Positions 7,766-16,862 of a stretch of 63,164 nt of DNA are shown piece after piece. Source of the stretch: Limnohabitans sp. Rim47 (lineage in GTDB: Bacteria; Pseudomonadota; Gammaproteobacteria; Burkholderiales; Burkholderiaceae_C); NCBI RefSeq assembly GCF_001517545.1, contig NZ_FBYA01000003.1, positions 463,738-526,901 of the forward strand, written 5' to 3'. Below the pieces are notes generated by a model. That model had not been told where the DNA came from. It did no database searches and worked only from the letters and a program-made list of their open reading frames with translations. A program made the translations under genes and the position numbers. The first letter of the stretch is position 1. Each line of letters opens with the position of its first letter.

Positions 7766-8328
7766 TTTTGAGTTCCGGTGGTGACTGAAGTGGGCATGTC
7801 AAACACCAAGCAGGCGGTGCTGGCATGGGCATAGAGTGTGCCATCCGGCCCGACCAATCGCGCTTCGGCGGTGGCCAGTTGACGGCCGCAGTGCACCACT
7901 TGGCCAATGGCCCGTACGCGCTGCACTTTCGGGGTCAGGGCTTTGACCAGTTTCACGCTCAGATCGGCCGTGGTGTAGCCGCGTCCCGGCGGCATCATGG
8001 TGTGCACGGCGCAGCCCAGAGCCGAGTCAAGCAAGGTGGCAAACCAGCCCCCATGCACCGTGCCCAGCGGGTTCATGTGCTGCAGGCCGGGCGTGCCCTG
8101 ATAAATCGCCTGGCCCGGGCTGACCTCGATCAACACAAAGTCCAGTGTTTTGGCGATGCTGGCGTAGGGCAGCTCGCCCGAGAGCAAGCCTTGCATGACC
8201 TCCAAGCCAGTTTTGCCCGCGATTTGGTCGGGGCGGGCCACGCCGGGGCCTGCGCCCGCATTCAGGCGGGTTCGTATTTCTTGTTCTTGCGCCATCCAAG
8301 CGTCGAGCAAATTGACCGGTGTGTTCAT
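7762..8328 (-). CDS. PaaI-family hotdog thioesterase
   Basis: The 188-residue protein has an N-terminal helical lead of about 60 residues followed by a single hotdog domain. The key segment N-P-L-G-T-V-H-G-G-W-F-A-T-L-L-D-S-A near residue 87 is the PaaI-type HGG(W)xAxxxD active-site helix with the catalytic Asp. Later T-A-D-L-S-V-K-L-V-K-A-L and G-R-Q-L-A-T-A-E-A complete the sheet. Such enzymes hydrolyse acyl-CoA thioesters, often aromatic. It is translationally coupled to gloA. The natural substrate cannot be read. Confidence 0.88.
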   Translation of the reverse strand: MNTPVNLLDAWMAQEQEIRTRLNAGAGPGVARPDQIAGKTGLEVMQGLLSGELPYASIAKTLDFVLIEVSPGQAIYQGTPGLQHMNPLGTVHGGWFATLLDSALGCAVHTMMPPGRGYTTADLSVKLVKALTPKVQRVRAIGQVVHCGRQLATAEARLVGPDGTLYAHASTACLVFDMPTSVTTGTQK

Positions 8329-8544
8329 GGTGTTGTCGAGATCAAAAAGGAAGGATGTTCAATGCCCGAGGGCAGCTGTTTGTGCTGACGATTTCATCAA
8401 AGACTCAGCTTGCCTCTGTTCAGGCCCCCAAAGCAACCACATTGGCGACTTGTCGGGGCCTGTTCACGGTCTTTCTCACGTGTCGCTTCAAGTACCATTA
8501 CCCGAATTCAATTCGCCCGATGCCGGGTATCAACGGAGAAAGCC

Positions 8545-8922
8545 ATGTTCAGCCATGTGATGTTGGGTGTGAATGACCTTGAGGTCTCCAAAAAGTTTTA
8601 TGACGCCGTGCTCGGCACCCTGGGCCACGGGCCCGGCGTGGCCAACAAGAACCGCTATTTTTACCGCAGCCCCACGGGCACCTTCGCCATCACCACGCCC
8701 ATCAACGGCGAACCCGCCTGCCACGGCAACGGCAGCACCATTGGGTTTACCGTGGCATCGGCCGAGCAGGGCGATGCCTTTCATGCGGCGGGCGTGGCCA
8801 ACGGCGGCACCACTTGCGAAGACCCACCCGGTTTCCGTGAAACACCAGCGGGCAAGCTGTACCTGGCTTATTTGCGCGACCCGGACGGCAACAAGCTCTG
8901 CGCCTTGCATCGCCCTGGATGA
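8545..8922 (+). CDS. VOC-family protein (glyoxalase/dioxygenase fold)
   Basis: The 125-residue protein starts at ATG 8545 after GGAG (8535-8538). MFSHVMLGVNDLEVSKKFYD and the end YLRDPDGNKLCALHRP are the two halves of a single VOC module. This subgroup is usually annotated only as VOC or glyoxalase-like. The stop overlaps the RIO-like kinase start by 4 bp (ATGA), so the two proteins are made together. About 215 bp upstream (8329-8544) hold no gene that I can support. Confidence 0.85.
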   Translation: MFSHVMLGVNDLEVSKKFYDAVLGTLGHGPGVANKNRYFYRSPTGTFAITTPINGEPACHGNGSTIGFTVASAEQGDAFHAAGVANGGTTCEDPPGFRETPAGKLYLAYLRDPDGNKLCALHRPG

Positions 8923-9800
8923 AGGCGCCCCCCAGACTGCAGACCCTCGTCGACGAGGGGCTGATCGACACCGTGGTGCGCCAGCTCATGAGCGGCAAAG
9001 AGGCCATGGTGTTCGTGGTGCGCTGCGGTGACGAAACCCGCTGCGCAAAGATTTACAAAGAAGCCACCCACCGCAGCTTTCGGCAAGCGGTGGACTACAC
9101 CGAAAACCGCAAGGTTAAAAATTCGCGCTCCGCCCGTGCCATGGCCAAGGGCAGCAAGTTTGGTCGGCAAGAACAGGAAGCCGCCTGGCAAAGCGCCGAG
9201 GTCGATGCGCTTTACCGCTTGGCTGCAGCTGGGGTACGGGTGCCCAAGCCCTTTAACTTTTTTGATGGCGTGCTGCTGATGGAGCTGGTGACCGACGCTC
9301 ATGGCGACGCCGCACCGCGTCTGAACGATGTGGCCTTCACGCCCGAGCAAGCGCTGCAGCACCACGCCACCCTGATCGCCGAAGTGGTGCGCATGCTGTG
9401 TGCGGGGGTGGTGCACGGTGACTTGTCCGAGTTCAACATCTTGTTGGCGCACTTGCCGGGTGAAGGCGACCAGCCTGGGGTGGACGAGCCGGTCATCATC
9501 GACCTGCCGCAGGCGGTGGATGCTGCGGGTAACAACCACGCTCAACGCATGCTGCTGCGCGATGTGGGCAACCTGCGGGATTTCTTCGGTCAGTTCGCGC
9601 CTGATCTGCTCCAGACCGAATACGGCCCCGAAATCTGGAGCCTGTACCAGGCCGGACTGTTGAGCAACGAGACACCGCTGACAGGGCACTACGAGCGGTC
9701 GACAGCCGATGTGGACATGCAGGCCGTGTTGCGCGAAATCGACGACGCCCGTGACGAAGAGGCTGCACGTCGTTTGCGCATGGCCACGCCTGCAGCTTGA
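8919..9800 (+). CDS. RIO-like serine protein kinase
   Basis: The 293-residue protein has a RIO/ABC1-type kinase core. E-A-M-V-F-V-V-R is the ATP-binding strand and C-A-K-I-Y-K carries the phosphate-anchoring Lys near residue 44. V-V-H-G-D-L-S-E-F-N-I-L-L near residue 165 is the catalytic loop, and V-I-I-D-L-P-Q-A-V is the metal-binding DFG-equivalent. Bacterial members (the PA4780 type) autophosphorylate on serine; their targets are poorly known. It is coupled to the VOC gene upstream and closely followed by a tRNA-modification gene. Confidence 0.88.
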   Translation: MKAPPRLQTLVDEGLIDTVVRQLMSGKEAMVFVVRCGDETRCAKIYKEATHRSFRQAVDYTENRKVKNSRSARAMAKGSKFGRQEQEAAWQSAEVDALYRLAAAGVRVPKPFNFFDGVLLMELVTDAHGDAAPRLNDVAFTPEQALQHHATLIAEVVRMLCAGVVHGDLSEFNILLAHLPGEGDQPGVDEPVIIDLPQAVDAAGNNHAQRMLLRDVGNLRDFFGQFAPDLLQTEYGPEIWSLYQAGLLSNETPLTGHYERSTADVDMQAVLREIDDARDEEAARRLRMATPAA

Positions 9801-9817
9801 GGATCGGTTGTTTTCCC

Positions 9818-10564
9818 ATGCCTGCATCACGTTCTGCGCTGGAACCCCATGCCGTTTCGCGCCTGCGCACCGCGCGCCTGGCCCGCAGCGCCAAACCCTT
9901 CATGGCCCGTGGTGGCATCAAGGGCGAGCGCTGCCCCGGTTGTCGTTTGGTGCCCAGCCATTGCTTGTGTGATGTGCGTCCCGAAGTGCCGACGCAGTCA
10001 GGCATGTGTTTGTTGATGGCCGACATCGAACCGCTCAAGCCCAGCAACACCGGCTGGCTGATTGCCGATGTGGTGCACGACACCTTTGCTTTTGGCTGGG
10101 CACGCACCGAGGTTGAGCCGGCCTTGCTGGCGCTGCTGGCCGATCCGCAGTGGCAACCTTATGTGGTGTTTCCGGGTGAGTTTGTTGAACCCGAACGGGT
10201 CGTGAACGACGTGCAGCTTGCGCCATCAGGCAAACGGCCCTTGTTCATCTTGCTGGACGCCACTTGGCCTGAGGCCCGCAAGATGTTCCGCAAAAGCCCG
10301 TACCTGAATGCCTTGCCTGTGCTCAGCCTGAACGCTGAACAGGTCTCGCGCTACCAGCTGCGCCGCTCGCGCCGTGATGACCATTTTTGCACCAGCGAAG
10401 TCGCTTCGCTTTGCCTGGAGCTGGCGGGCGAAGCCCATGCGGCACAGACCTTGCAGGCCTATCTGGATGTGTACACCCACCATTACCTGCAGGCCAAACA
10501 CCAGCTGCCGCCTGACTTGAACGGGCCTGCGCATTTACAGTTACGGGCACTGAAGCTGGCGTGA
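9818..10564 (+). CDS. DTW-domain tRNA-uridine aminocarboxypropyltransferase
   Basis: A 248-residue protein from ATG 9818; a TTG start overlapping the kinase gene is also possible. The Cys cluster C-P-G-C-R-L-V-P-S-H-C-L-C near residue 41 and the later L-L-D-A-T-W-P-E-A motif, with its D-x-T-W signature, identify the DTW family. E. coli TapT (YfiP) of this family makes acp3U47 in tRNA from S-adenosylmethionine. R-R-D-D-H-F-C-T-S-E-V-A further agrees. It lies 17 bp after the kinase gene and is probably co-transcribed. Confidence 0.9.
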   Translation: MPASRSALEPHAVSRLRTARLARSAKPFMARGGIKGERCPGCRLVPSHCLCDVRPEVPTQSGMCLLMADIEPLKPSNTGWLIADVVHDTFAFGWARTEVEPALLALLADPQWQPYVVFPGEFVEPERVVNDVQLAPSGKRPLFILLDATWPEARKMFRKSPYLNALPVLSLNAEQVSRYQLRRSRRDDHFCTSEVASLCLELAGEAHAAQTLQAYLDVYTHHYLQAKHQLPPDLNGPAHLQLRALKLA

Positions 10565-10594
10565 GCCGCCCCGTTAAGTTGAAAGGAGACCTTT

Positions 10595-11473
10595 GTGTCC
10601 AACAATGCATCCACTCACCCAGTCGTCACTTCCCGCACGGTCGAGCGCCTGGTCATTGGCCAGGCCACATCCGATGGCGCAGGCGTCAAGCTCAGCCGCA
10701 TCCTCACGCAAGATTTGCAGCACCGGCTCGACCCATTTTTGATGCTCGATGCCTTTGGCAGCGACAAGCCCGATGACTACATCGCCGGTTTTCCTGACCA
10801 CCCGCACCGGGGCTTTGAAACCGTGACCTACATGATCGCCGGGCGCATGCTGCACCGCGACAGCGCGGGCCACGAAGGCCTGTTGCAAAACGGCGGCGTG
10901 CAATGGATGACCGCAGGCCAAGGCGTGATCCATTCCGAAATTCCGCAGCAAGCCGATGGCGTGATGGAGGGCTTTCAGTTGTGGCTGAACTTGCACAGCT
11001 CAGAAAAGATGAACGCCCCTTGGTACCGTGATTTCCAAAACGACCAGCTGCCACAGTTCCAAACCCCAGCGGGCGTGGCGGTCACGGTGATCGCTGGGGC
11101 CAGCCATGGTGTGCAAGGCGCGGTCAGCCGCGAGATCACCCAACCGGTCTATCTGGACGTGCACATGCCTCAAGGCACGCGCTTTGAGCAGACGCTGCCC
11201 GCTGGGCACAACGCCTTTGTGTACGTGTACCGGGGCGAAGTCAGCATCGCAGGGCAAACCGTGCCCGTGCAGCGCATGGCCATTTTGGCCAACACGGCGC
11301 CATCCGACGGCGTGGTCATCGAGGCCAGCGCCGATGCAAAGTTCATCTTGGTGGCGGGCCAACCGCTCAAGGAGCCCATCGTTCAATACGGCCCGTTTGT
11401 GATGAACACCAAAGAAGAGATCTACCAGGCTTTGGCCGATTTTCGGGATGGACGCTTGGGCGAAAAGGCCTGA
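10595..11473 (+). CDS. Pirin-family protein
   Basis: The 292-residue double-cupin protein begins at GTG 10595, eight bases after GGAG. D-H-P-H-R-G-F-E-T-V-T-Y near residue 68 carries the metal-binding histidines of the N-terminal cupin. Then G-V-Q-W-M-T-A-G-Q-G-V-I-H-S-E supplies the remaining His and Glu ligands. Bacterial pirins include quercetin 2,3-dioxygenase-like enzymes and redox-sensing partners; which role applies here is unknown. It is followed by a convergent gene (dgoA). Confidence 0.92.
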   Translation: MSNNASTHPVVTSRTVERLVIGQATSDGAGVKLSRILTQDLQHRLDPFLMLDAFGSDKPDDYIAGFPDHPHRGFETVTYMIAGRMLHRDSAGHEGLLQNGGVQWMTAGQGVIHSEIPQQADGVMEGFQLWLNLHSSEKMNAPWYRDFQNDQLPQFQTPAGVAVTVIAGASHGVQGAVSREITQPVYLDVHMPQGTRFEQTLPAGHNAFVYVYRGEVSIAGQTVPVQRMAILANTAPSDGVVIEASADAKFILVAGQPLKEPIVQYGPFVMNTKEEIYQALADFRDGRLGEKA

Positions 11474-11491
11474 GGTTTGGCGTGTCAGGCG

Positions 11492-12139
11492 TCAGGCCTT
11501 GAACGCGCGTACGAATTCGGCGGCGTTGTCGCCGACCTGCTGCGCGGAACGCCCCGGCGCGTACAAGGCCGAGCCAAGGCCAAACCCGCTGGCCCCAGCG
11601 CTTCGGTAAGCGGCCATGTTGCCGGGCGTGATGCCGCCGACTGGCATCAAGTCGGCTTCTGGGGGCAGCACGGCCCGCAGGGCTTTGACGGTGGCCGGTG
11701 AAATCATTTCGGCTGGGAACAGTTTGAGCCCGTGTGCCCCCGCATCGAGCGCCGCAAAGGCTTCGCTGGGTGTGGCCACACCAGGCAGCACCACCATGTT
11801 GAGGGCCAGGGCTTGCGCCACGACCGCAGGGTTGAAGTTGGGGGCCACGATCAAGCGGCCTCCGGCTGCGTGCACGTCTTTGACTTGCTGCGCGTTCAGC
11901 ACGGTGCCTGCGCCAATCAGAGTTTGCGGAAATTGCTGCGCCAGCGCGGCGATGCTTTGCAAAGGCTCGGGCGAGTTGAGCGGCACTTCGATAATGGCGA
12001 AGCCGCTGGTCACCAATGCTTCGCCGATGGCCGGTGCCTCTGCGGGCGTGAGGCCGCGCAGGATGGCGATCAGGGGCAGTTGGGTCATGGCTTGTGCCAA
12101 GAGCGCATGCGGCGTGGATGTGGGGTTAGAGGTGTTCAT
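11492..12139 (-). CDS. dgoA: 2-dehydro-3-deoxy-6-phosphogalactonate aldolase
   Basis: The 215-residue class I aldolase is the last gene of the minus-strand dgo operon. It splits KDPGal to pyruvate and glyceraldehyde 3-phosphate. L-I-A-I-L-R-G-L-T-P-A-E-A near residue 22 and I-I-E-V-P-L-N-S-P-E-P are the DgoA versions of the Eda motifs. A-H-G-L-K-L-F-P-A-E contains the Schiff-base Lys. V-G-G-I-T-P-G-N-M near the end binds phosphate. ATG 12139 overlaps the dgoK stop by 4 bp; a longer N-terminal reading would run into dgoK sequence. Confidence 0.95.
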   Translation of the reverse strand: MNTSNPTSTPHALLAQAMTQLPLIAILRGLTPAEAPAIGEALVTSGFAIIEVPLNSPEPLQSIAALAQQFPQTLIGAGTVLNAQQVKDVHAAGGRLIVAPNFNPAVVAQALALNMVVLPGVATPSEAFAALDAGAHGLKLFPAEMISPATVKALRAVLPPEADLMPVGGITPGNMAAYRSAGASGFGLGSALYAPGRSAQQVGDNAAEFVRAFKA

Positions 12140-13059
12140 GTCGTGCGCGTTAAATTGACGGCCAAGGCATGCAAACCTGCCCAAGTGGCTTCGGCCCCCC
12201 AACGCTGGCAGGTCAAGCCCAAGTGTTGCAGGGCGAGGGTGTAACGCCGCGTGAGGGCATCGCTGCCGATCAAAATCAATGGGGCTGCATTGGCCTTGTG
12301 GGCTGTATCGACCTGTGTGCGCAGCTCTTCGCCAATCAGCAAGCCCGACAAATAGCCAGGCAGAACAGCTGCGCTCATGCATTCAAACAAGCCCAGCGTG
12401 CGCACCGCAAACAGTTTGTTGAGCATGCTGCCCGATTGCTGGCTTTGGTCTACGCCGCGCAAGAACGCCGATTCATCAAAAGCACCATTCAAGTCCAGCG
12501 TCTTGCCCAAAATTGAATGCTGGGTCATCAGGGCAAACACCTCACCTGTCATGAAGGTCTGGAAACGCGTGACGCGGCCGCCTTGCACTTGCGCCCACTT
12601 GCTGTGAGTGCCGGGCAGCACCAGTGTGGCGCTGTCTTGGCCTGCCAGTTGCAGTGCCCCAAAAATTTGCACTTCTTCGCCACGCATCACGTCGGGAATG
12701 TTCAAAAGGTCACCCGACATGCAGCTCAAGCCCGGCACCAAGGCGATGCGATCGCGCTGCAGCCACAAAAGGTGCTGACTCAGTTCGTCAAAGCCAGCGG
12801 GGCAGGGGCAGTAGGGCGCTTCTTGCCAGCCCTGTCGGCTGCCTGCCATGCCCGATATCAGGCACAGCGCATGGGGCGAGTCCATCCAGTCGCCAAAGAG
12901 TTCATTAAAAACGGATTCAAACTGGCCGGGTGGCACGCTCAGGATGCCGCGTGCAAATTCACGCGATTCAAGCACCTGGCCGGCGGGCCCAAGGCGTGCA
13001 CCGCGCAGTGAAGTGGTGCCCCAGTCAATGGCGATCAAGACGCGCTGGGCGAGGTTCAT
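12136..13059 (-). CDS. dgoK: 2-dehydro-3-deoxygalactonokinase
   Basis: The 307-residue kinase phosphorylates 2-keto-3-deoxygalactonate at C6. I-A-I-D-W-G-T-T-S-L-R-G at residues 8-19 is the phosphate-1 motif of the DgoK family, and L-C-L-I-S-G-M-A-G-S-R-Q-G-W near 65 and L-P-G-T-H-S-K-W are further landmarks. It overlaps kdgK upstream and dgoA downstream by 4 bp each, a tightly coupled trio. Length matches the family. Confidence 0.95.
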   Translation of the reverse strand: MNLAQRVLIAIDWGTTSLRGARLGPAGQVLESREFARGILSVPPGQFESVFNELFGDWMDSPHALCLISGMAGSRQGWQEAPYCPCPAGFDELSQHLLWLQRDRIALVPGLSCMSGDLLNIPDVMRGEEVQIFGALQLAGQDSATLVLPGTHSKWAQVQGGRVTRFQTFMTGEVFALMTQHSILGKTLDLNGAFDESAFLRGVDQSQQSGSMLNKLFAVRTLGLFECMSAAVLPGYLSGLLIGEELRTQVDTAHKANAAPLILIGSDALTRRYTLALQHLGLTCQRWGAEATWAGLHALAVNLTRTT

Positions 13060-14027
13060 GCTTGGGAGGCTTTCGCCGAGCTCAGCACCTTCAGCACGGC
13101 TTCACGTTGCGGCAAGGGCGCGACCGCGCCGTAACCTTGCACAGACAAAGACGCCGCGACGTTGGCGTAAGCGGTGGCGTCCCACAAGGATTCGCCACAC
13201 GACAAACGCGCCAGCAAGTTGCCCGCAAAACAATCACCTGCACCTGTGGCGTCCACGGCCTGAACGGCATGGCCGGGCACCAAGCGTTGCTGATGCCCGT
13301 CGCTGGCCAGGGCACCGTCGGCACCCAGCTTGAGCACCACTTGCGCTGCGCCTTGGGCGTGGCTCCAGCCGATGATGTCTTGCGCTTGCGTGAGGCCGGT
13401 GAGCGCCGTCATGTCTTCCATGCTGGGCAAAAACAGATCGCACAGGCTGACTGCGTGGCGCATGCAGGCTTGAGCGCGGTCGAGTGGCCAGAGCGACAAA
13501 CGCAAATTGGAGTCGAGTGCCACTTGCGTGCCAGCGGAGCGGGCATGCTGCATGCCTGCAAAGGCCGCGTCGCAGGCCGATGCCGAAATGGCCAATGAAA
13601 TCCCTGACAGGTGCAGCCACTGACTTTGAGCAATGGCTTCGCCCCAATGCTGCGCCACATCTTGCGCTTGCATGCGGCTGGCGGCCGATCCGGCGCGGGC
13701 GTAGCTGAAGTGGTGGCCCTGCGCATCGTGACTCACAAAGTACATGCCCGTGGGCGCATGGGCATCGCGCACCACGGTGGAGGCGTCGACGTTTTCGCGC
13801 TGCCACAAATCCATCAGGCGGTCACCCCAGCGGTCTGTGCCCAAGCGGCTGAGGTAAGCCACGCGGGCACCCGCACGGGCGGCGGCAATGGCGGCGTTGC
13901 TGGTGTCGCCGCCGAAGCCTTGCAGGTAAGTGGGCGGCGCGTCAACTGGCTGGTTCTTGGTCTGGTTGAACTCGACCATGGCTTCACCCAAGGCGACGAT
14001 GTCGAGCGCTTTGATGGGCTTTGTCAC
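13056..14027 (-). CDS. kdgK: PfkB-family sugar kinase, probable 2-keto-3-deoxygluconate kinase
   Basis: The 323-residue ribokinase-fold protein has G-E-A-M-V-E-F-N at its N-terminus and the G-F-G-G-D-T-S-N-A-A substrate motif near 37. The active site is A-V-D-A-T-G-A-G-D-C-F-A-G-N-L-L near 257, with the catalytic Asp in GAGD. The pattern E-A-M-V-E-F and GGDTSN favours KdgK, which turns KDG into KDPG, the Eda substrate. The operon thus carries kinases for both C4 epimers, KDG and KDGal, unless one has drifted. Specificity needs assay. Confidence 0.85.
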   Translation of the reverse strand: MTKPIKALDIVALGEAMVEFNQTKNQPVDAPPTYLQGFGGDTSNAAIAAARAGARVAYLSRLGTDRWGDRLMDLWQRENVDASTVVRDAHAPTGMYFVSHDAQGHHFSYARAGSAASRMQAQDVAQHWGEAIAQSQWLHLSGISLAISASACDAAFAGMQHARSAGTQVALDSNLRLSLWPLDRAQACMRHAVSLCDLFLPSMEDMTALTGLTQAQDIIGWSHAQGAAQVVLKLGADGALASDGHQQRLVPGHAVQAVDATGAGDCFAGNLLARLSCGESLWDATAYANVAASLSVQGYGAVAPLPQREAVLKVLSSAKASQA

Positions 14028-15028
14028 TTCAAACCGTTCAAGGCTTCAGCAGGGTAAGCTGGCCGCGTTTTGCAGTCAGAGATGTACTGTTCGATGATGG
14101 CCTCGAAGCTGGCATCGGCTTTCAGGCCCAGGGCATTGGCGCGGTCAAAGGTCGAACCCTTGGCCCAGTTGGCCACAATGCCCGCAACGCGTTCATCGCG
14201 TTCAAACTTTACGCGTGCGCGAACGGTCGGGCCCGCTACTTTTTCAAGCGCAGCCAGCATGTCGCTCACCTTCACGTTCAGTCCCGGCAGATTGAGTGCC
14301 ATGCGCCCACCCAGAGCGTCGCGGCTGGCTTCGAATACGGTGATCAGGCCGTGGATGGTGTTGCCCGGTGATGACACAGGGTGCGATACATCCGGGTCCA
14401 CGGGGCAGGTGGTATGGGTGCCCGCCAGAGGCTCGCGGATGATGCCGCTGAAAAACGAGGACGCTGCGCCATTGGGTTTGCCGGGGCGCACTGTCACTGT
14501 CATCAGGCGTGCAGCACGGCCATCGATGAAGCCTTTGCGGGTGTAGTCGGCCACCATGTACTCGATCATCAGCTTGTGCGTGCCGTAAGAGGTTTGCGGC
14601 GTGGGCAAGGTGGTGTCGGTCACGCGTTCTGGCATCGGGTTGCCTGCGTCCGGTCCGAACACCGCAACCGAGCTGGCAAATACAAATCGCGATGCTTTGC
14701 CCGATGCCCGAATGCTGTCCAGTAGCAAGCGGCTGCTGTCTAGGTTGGAGCGCAGGCCCAGATCAAAGTCGAGTTCGCATTCGCCCGACACGGCCGATGC
14801 CAAATGAAACACGCCGTCAAAGCCGCTCTTGAACAAATCGCCTTGTTCCAGCATGGGGCCAGCGTGGCCCTTCACGCGCGGATCGGCCAGCAGGTCGGCA
14901 GGGGCCGGGAAAAGGTCGGCAATGACCAGTTCGCTCACACTTTGGCCATTCAATTGACCCCGTTGCAAAATTTCACGGGCCAGGCGGGCCCCTAAAAATC
15001 CGGCACCGCCGGTGATCAAAATTCGCAT
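14024..15028 (-). CDS. NAD-dependent epimerase/dehydratase-fold sugar-acid dehydrogenase (DenD-like)
   Basis: A 334-residue extended SDR starting at ATG 15028. I-T-G-G-A-G-F-L-G-A-R-L at residues 5-16 binds NAD, V-F-H-L-A-S-A-V and F-A-S-S-V-A-V-F-G contain the active-site Ser strand, and Y-G-T-H-K holds the catalytic Tyr and Lys. The overall sequence resembles D-erythronate dehydrogenase, DenD. In this operon an oxidation of a sugar acid or of an aldose to an acid is expected, but the substrate is not fixed. It follows the dehydratase by 17 bp and overlaps kdgK by 4 bp. Confidence 0.8.
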   Translation of the reverse strand: MRILITGGAGFLGARLAREILQRGQLNGQSVSELVIADLFPAPADLLADPRVKGHAGPMLEQGDLFKSGFDGVFHLASAVSGECELDFDLGLRSNLDSSRLLLDSIRASGKASRFVFASSVAVFGPDAGNPMPERVTDTTLPTPQTSYGTHKLMIEYMVADYTRKGFIDGRAARLMTVTVRPGKPNGAASSFFSGIIREPLAGTHTTCPVDPDVSHPVSSPGNTIHGLITVFEASRDALGGRMALNLPGLNVKVSDMLAALEKVAGPTVRARVKFERDERVAGIVANWAKGSTFDRANALGLKADASFEAIIEQYISDCKTRPAYPAEALNGLK

Positions 15029-15045
15029 GAATGTCTCCTTTGAAA

Positions 15046-16794
15046 TCAGTGGTTGTCTTTGGGCACAGCTGCACCGCGTTGGCCCACCAGAAAGTCCATG
15101 TCGGCGCCTTCGTCGGCTTGCAGCACATGGTCGATGTAGAGCTTCCAATAGCCCGACTGCATGGCAGGTGCTGGCTTTTCCCACAAAGCCAATCGGCGCG
15201 CCAACTCTTCGTCACTGATGAGCAGTTGCAGCTTGCGCTCGGGTACGTTGAGTTCAATCATGTCGCCGTTTTGCACCACGGCCAGCGGGCCACCGGCAGC
15301 GGCTTCGGGTGTGGTGTGCAGCACCACGGTGCCATAGGCGGTGCCGCTCATGCGGGCATCACTGATGCGCACCATGTCGGTGATGCCTTTGCGCAGCACC
15401 TTGGGTGGCAGCGGCATGTTGCCCACTTCGGCCATGCCGGGGTAGCCCTTTGGGCCGCAATTCTTGAGCACCAAAATGCAGTTTTCGTCCACATCCAGGC
15501 TCTCGTCGTCGATGCGTTTGTGGAAGTCATGGCTGTCCTCAAACACCACGGCACGCCCGGTATGCACCATAAGCGCAGGCGTGGCCGCGCTGGGCTTGAT
15601 GACTGCGCCACGCGGGGCCAGGTTGCCACGCAAGATGGCGATGCCCGCTTTTTCCTTGAAGGGTTCGTCGAATTTTTTGATCACGCGCGGGTCGTAGTTC
15701 ACGGCGCTGGCAATGTTCTCGCTGACGGTCTTGCCGCTCACGGTCACGATGTTTTTGTGCAGCAGGTGTTCGATCTCTTTCATCACCACCGGCAGACCGC
15801 CGGCATAGCAGAAGTCTTCCATCAGGTGCTCGCCAGACGGCTGCAGGTTCAACAGGCATGGCAACTCGCTGCCCAGTCGTTCAAAGTCGTCCACAGTCAG
15901 CTTGAGGCCCAAGCGGCCGGCAATGGCGATCAAGTGGATGACCGCGTTGGTCGACCCGCCAATGGCCGCCAGTGTGCGGATGGCGTTTTCAAAGGCCTCG
16001 CGGGTCAGCACTTGGCTGATGGTCTGGTCGGTGTGCACCATCTCGACGATGCGGCGACCCGATTCTCGGGCCAGCACATTGCGGCGGCCATCGACTGCTG
16101 GGAAGGTGGCGTTGCCCGGCAAACCGATGCCCAAGGCCTCGACCATGCTGGCCATGGTGCTGGCGGTGCCCATGGTCATGCAATGGCCGTGGCTGCGGTG
16201 CATGCAGCTTTCGGCTTCAAAAAAGTCGGTCAGTTTGAGTGTGCCTGCACGCACCTGCTCGCTCATGCTCCACACGCCAGTACCCGATCCGAGTTCTTGC
16301 CCGCGCCACTTGCCATTCAGCATGGGGCCGCCCGAGACGCCAATGGTGGGCAAGCCCGCGCTCGATGCCCCCATCAGCAAGCTGGGTGTGGTCTTGTCGC
16401 AGCCCATGAGCAGCACCACGCCGTCAATCGGGTTGCCACGGATGGACTCTTCGACGTCCATGCTGGCCAGGTTGCGGTACAGCATGGCGGTGGGGCGCAG
16501 CAGCGTTTCGCCGAGCGACATGACCGGGAATTCGAGCGGAAAACCACCCGCCTCGTATACGCCGATCTTGACCTGCTCGGCCAGCGTGCGGAAGTGCGAA
16601 TTGCAAGGGGTGAGTTCGCTGAAAGTGTTGCAAATACCAATCACGGGGCGACCGTCAAACTGGTCGTGCGGTACGCCCTTGCCCTTGACCCAACTGCGGT
16701 AGGCAAAGCCATCGCGGTCTTGACGGCCAAACCATTGCTGGCTGCGCAGGTCTTCGGGTTTTTTGCGGGGCAGATCGCCAGTTTTTTGACTCAT
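15046..16794 (-). CDS. IlvD/Edd-family sugar-acid dehydratase (L-arabinonate dehydratase-like)
   Basis: The 582-residue Fe-S dehydratase is a paralogue of Edd but belongs to the pentonate/hexonate branch. The N-terminal R-S-Q-Q-W-F-G is typical of arabinonate/xylonate dehydratases. I-C-N-T-F-S-E-L-T-P-C-N-S-H carries the first cluster Cys near residue 55-65, G-C-D-K-T-T-P-S-L-L-M-G the next and E-A-E-S-C-M-H-R-S-H-G-H-C-M-T-M-G-T the third. S-D-A-R-M-S-G-T-A-Y-G-T is the C-terminal active-site loop with catalytic Ser. Candidate substrates are L-arabinonate, D-xylonate, D-fuconate or galactonate; the sequence alone does not decide. Confidence 0.88.
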   Translation of the reverse strand: MSQKTGDLPRKKPEDLRSQQWFGRQDRDGFAYRSWVKGKGVPHDQFDGRPVIGICNTFSELTPCNSHFRTLAEQVKIGVYEAGGFPLEFPVMSLGETLLRPTAMLYRNLASMDVEESIRGNPIDGVVLLMGCDKTTPSLLMGASSAGLPTIGVSGGPMLNGKWRGQELGSGTGVWSMSEQVRAGTLKLTDFFEAESCMHRSHGHCMTMGTASTMASMVEALGIGLPGNATFPAVDGRRNVLARESGRRIVEMVHTDQTISQVLTREAFENAIRTLAAIGGSTNAVIHLIAIAGRLGLKLTVDDFERLGSELPCLLNLQPSGEHLMEDFCYAGGLPVVMKEIEHLLHKNIVTVSGKTVSENIASAVNYDPRVIKKFDEPFKEKAGIAILRGNLAPRGAVIKPSAATPALMVHTGRAVVFEDSHDFHKRIDDESLDVDENCILVLKNCGPKGYPGMAEVGNMPLPPKVLRKGITDMVRISDARMSGTAYGTVVLHTTPEAAAGGPLAVVQNGDMIELNVPERKLQLLISDEELARRLALWEKPAPAMQSGYWKLYIDHVLQADEGADMDFLVGQRGAAVPKDNH

Positions 16795-16862
16795 GGTGTT
16801 GTCTCAATCTTGTTTTTGGTGTGTAAAGTAAGAGGGTGTTATTGCTGTGTGCAGTGTGTCAA

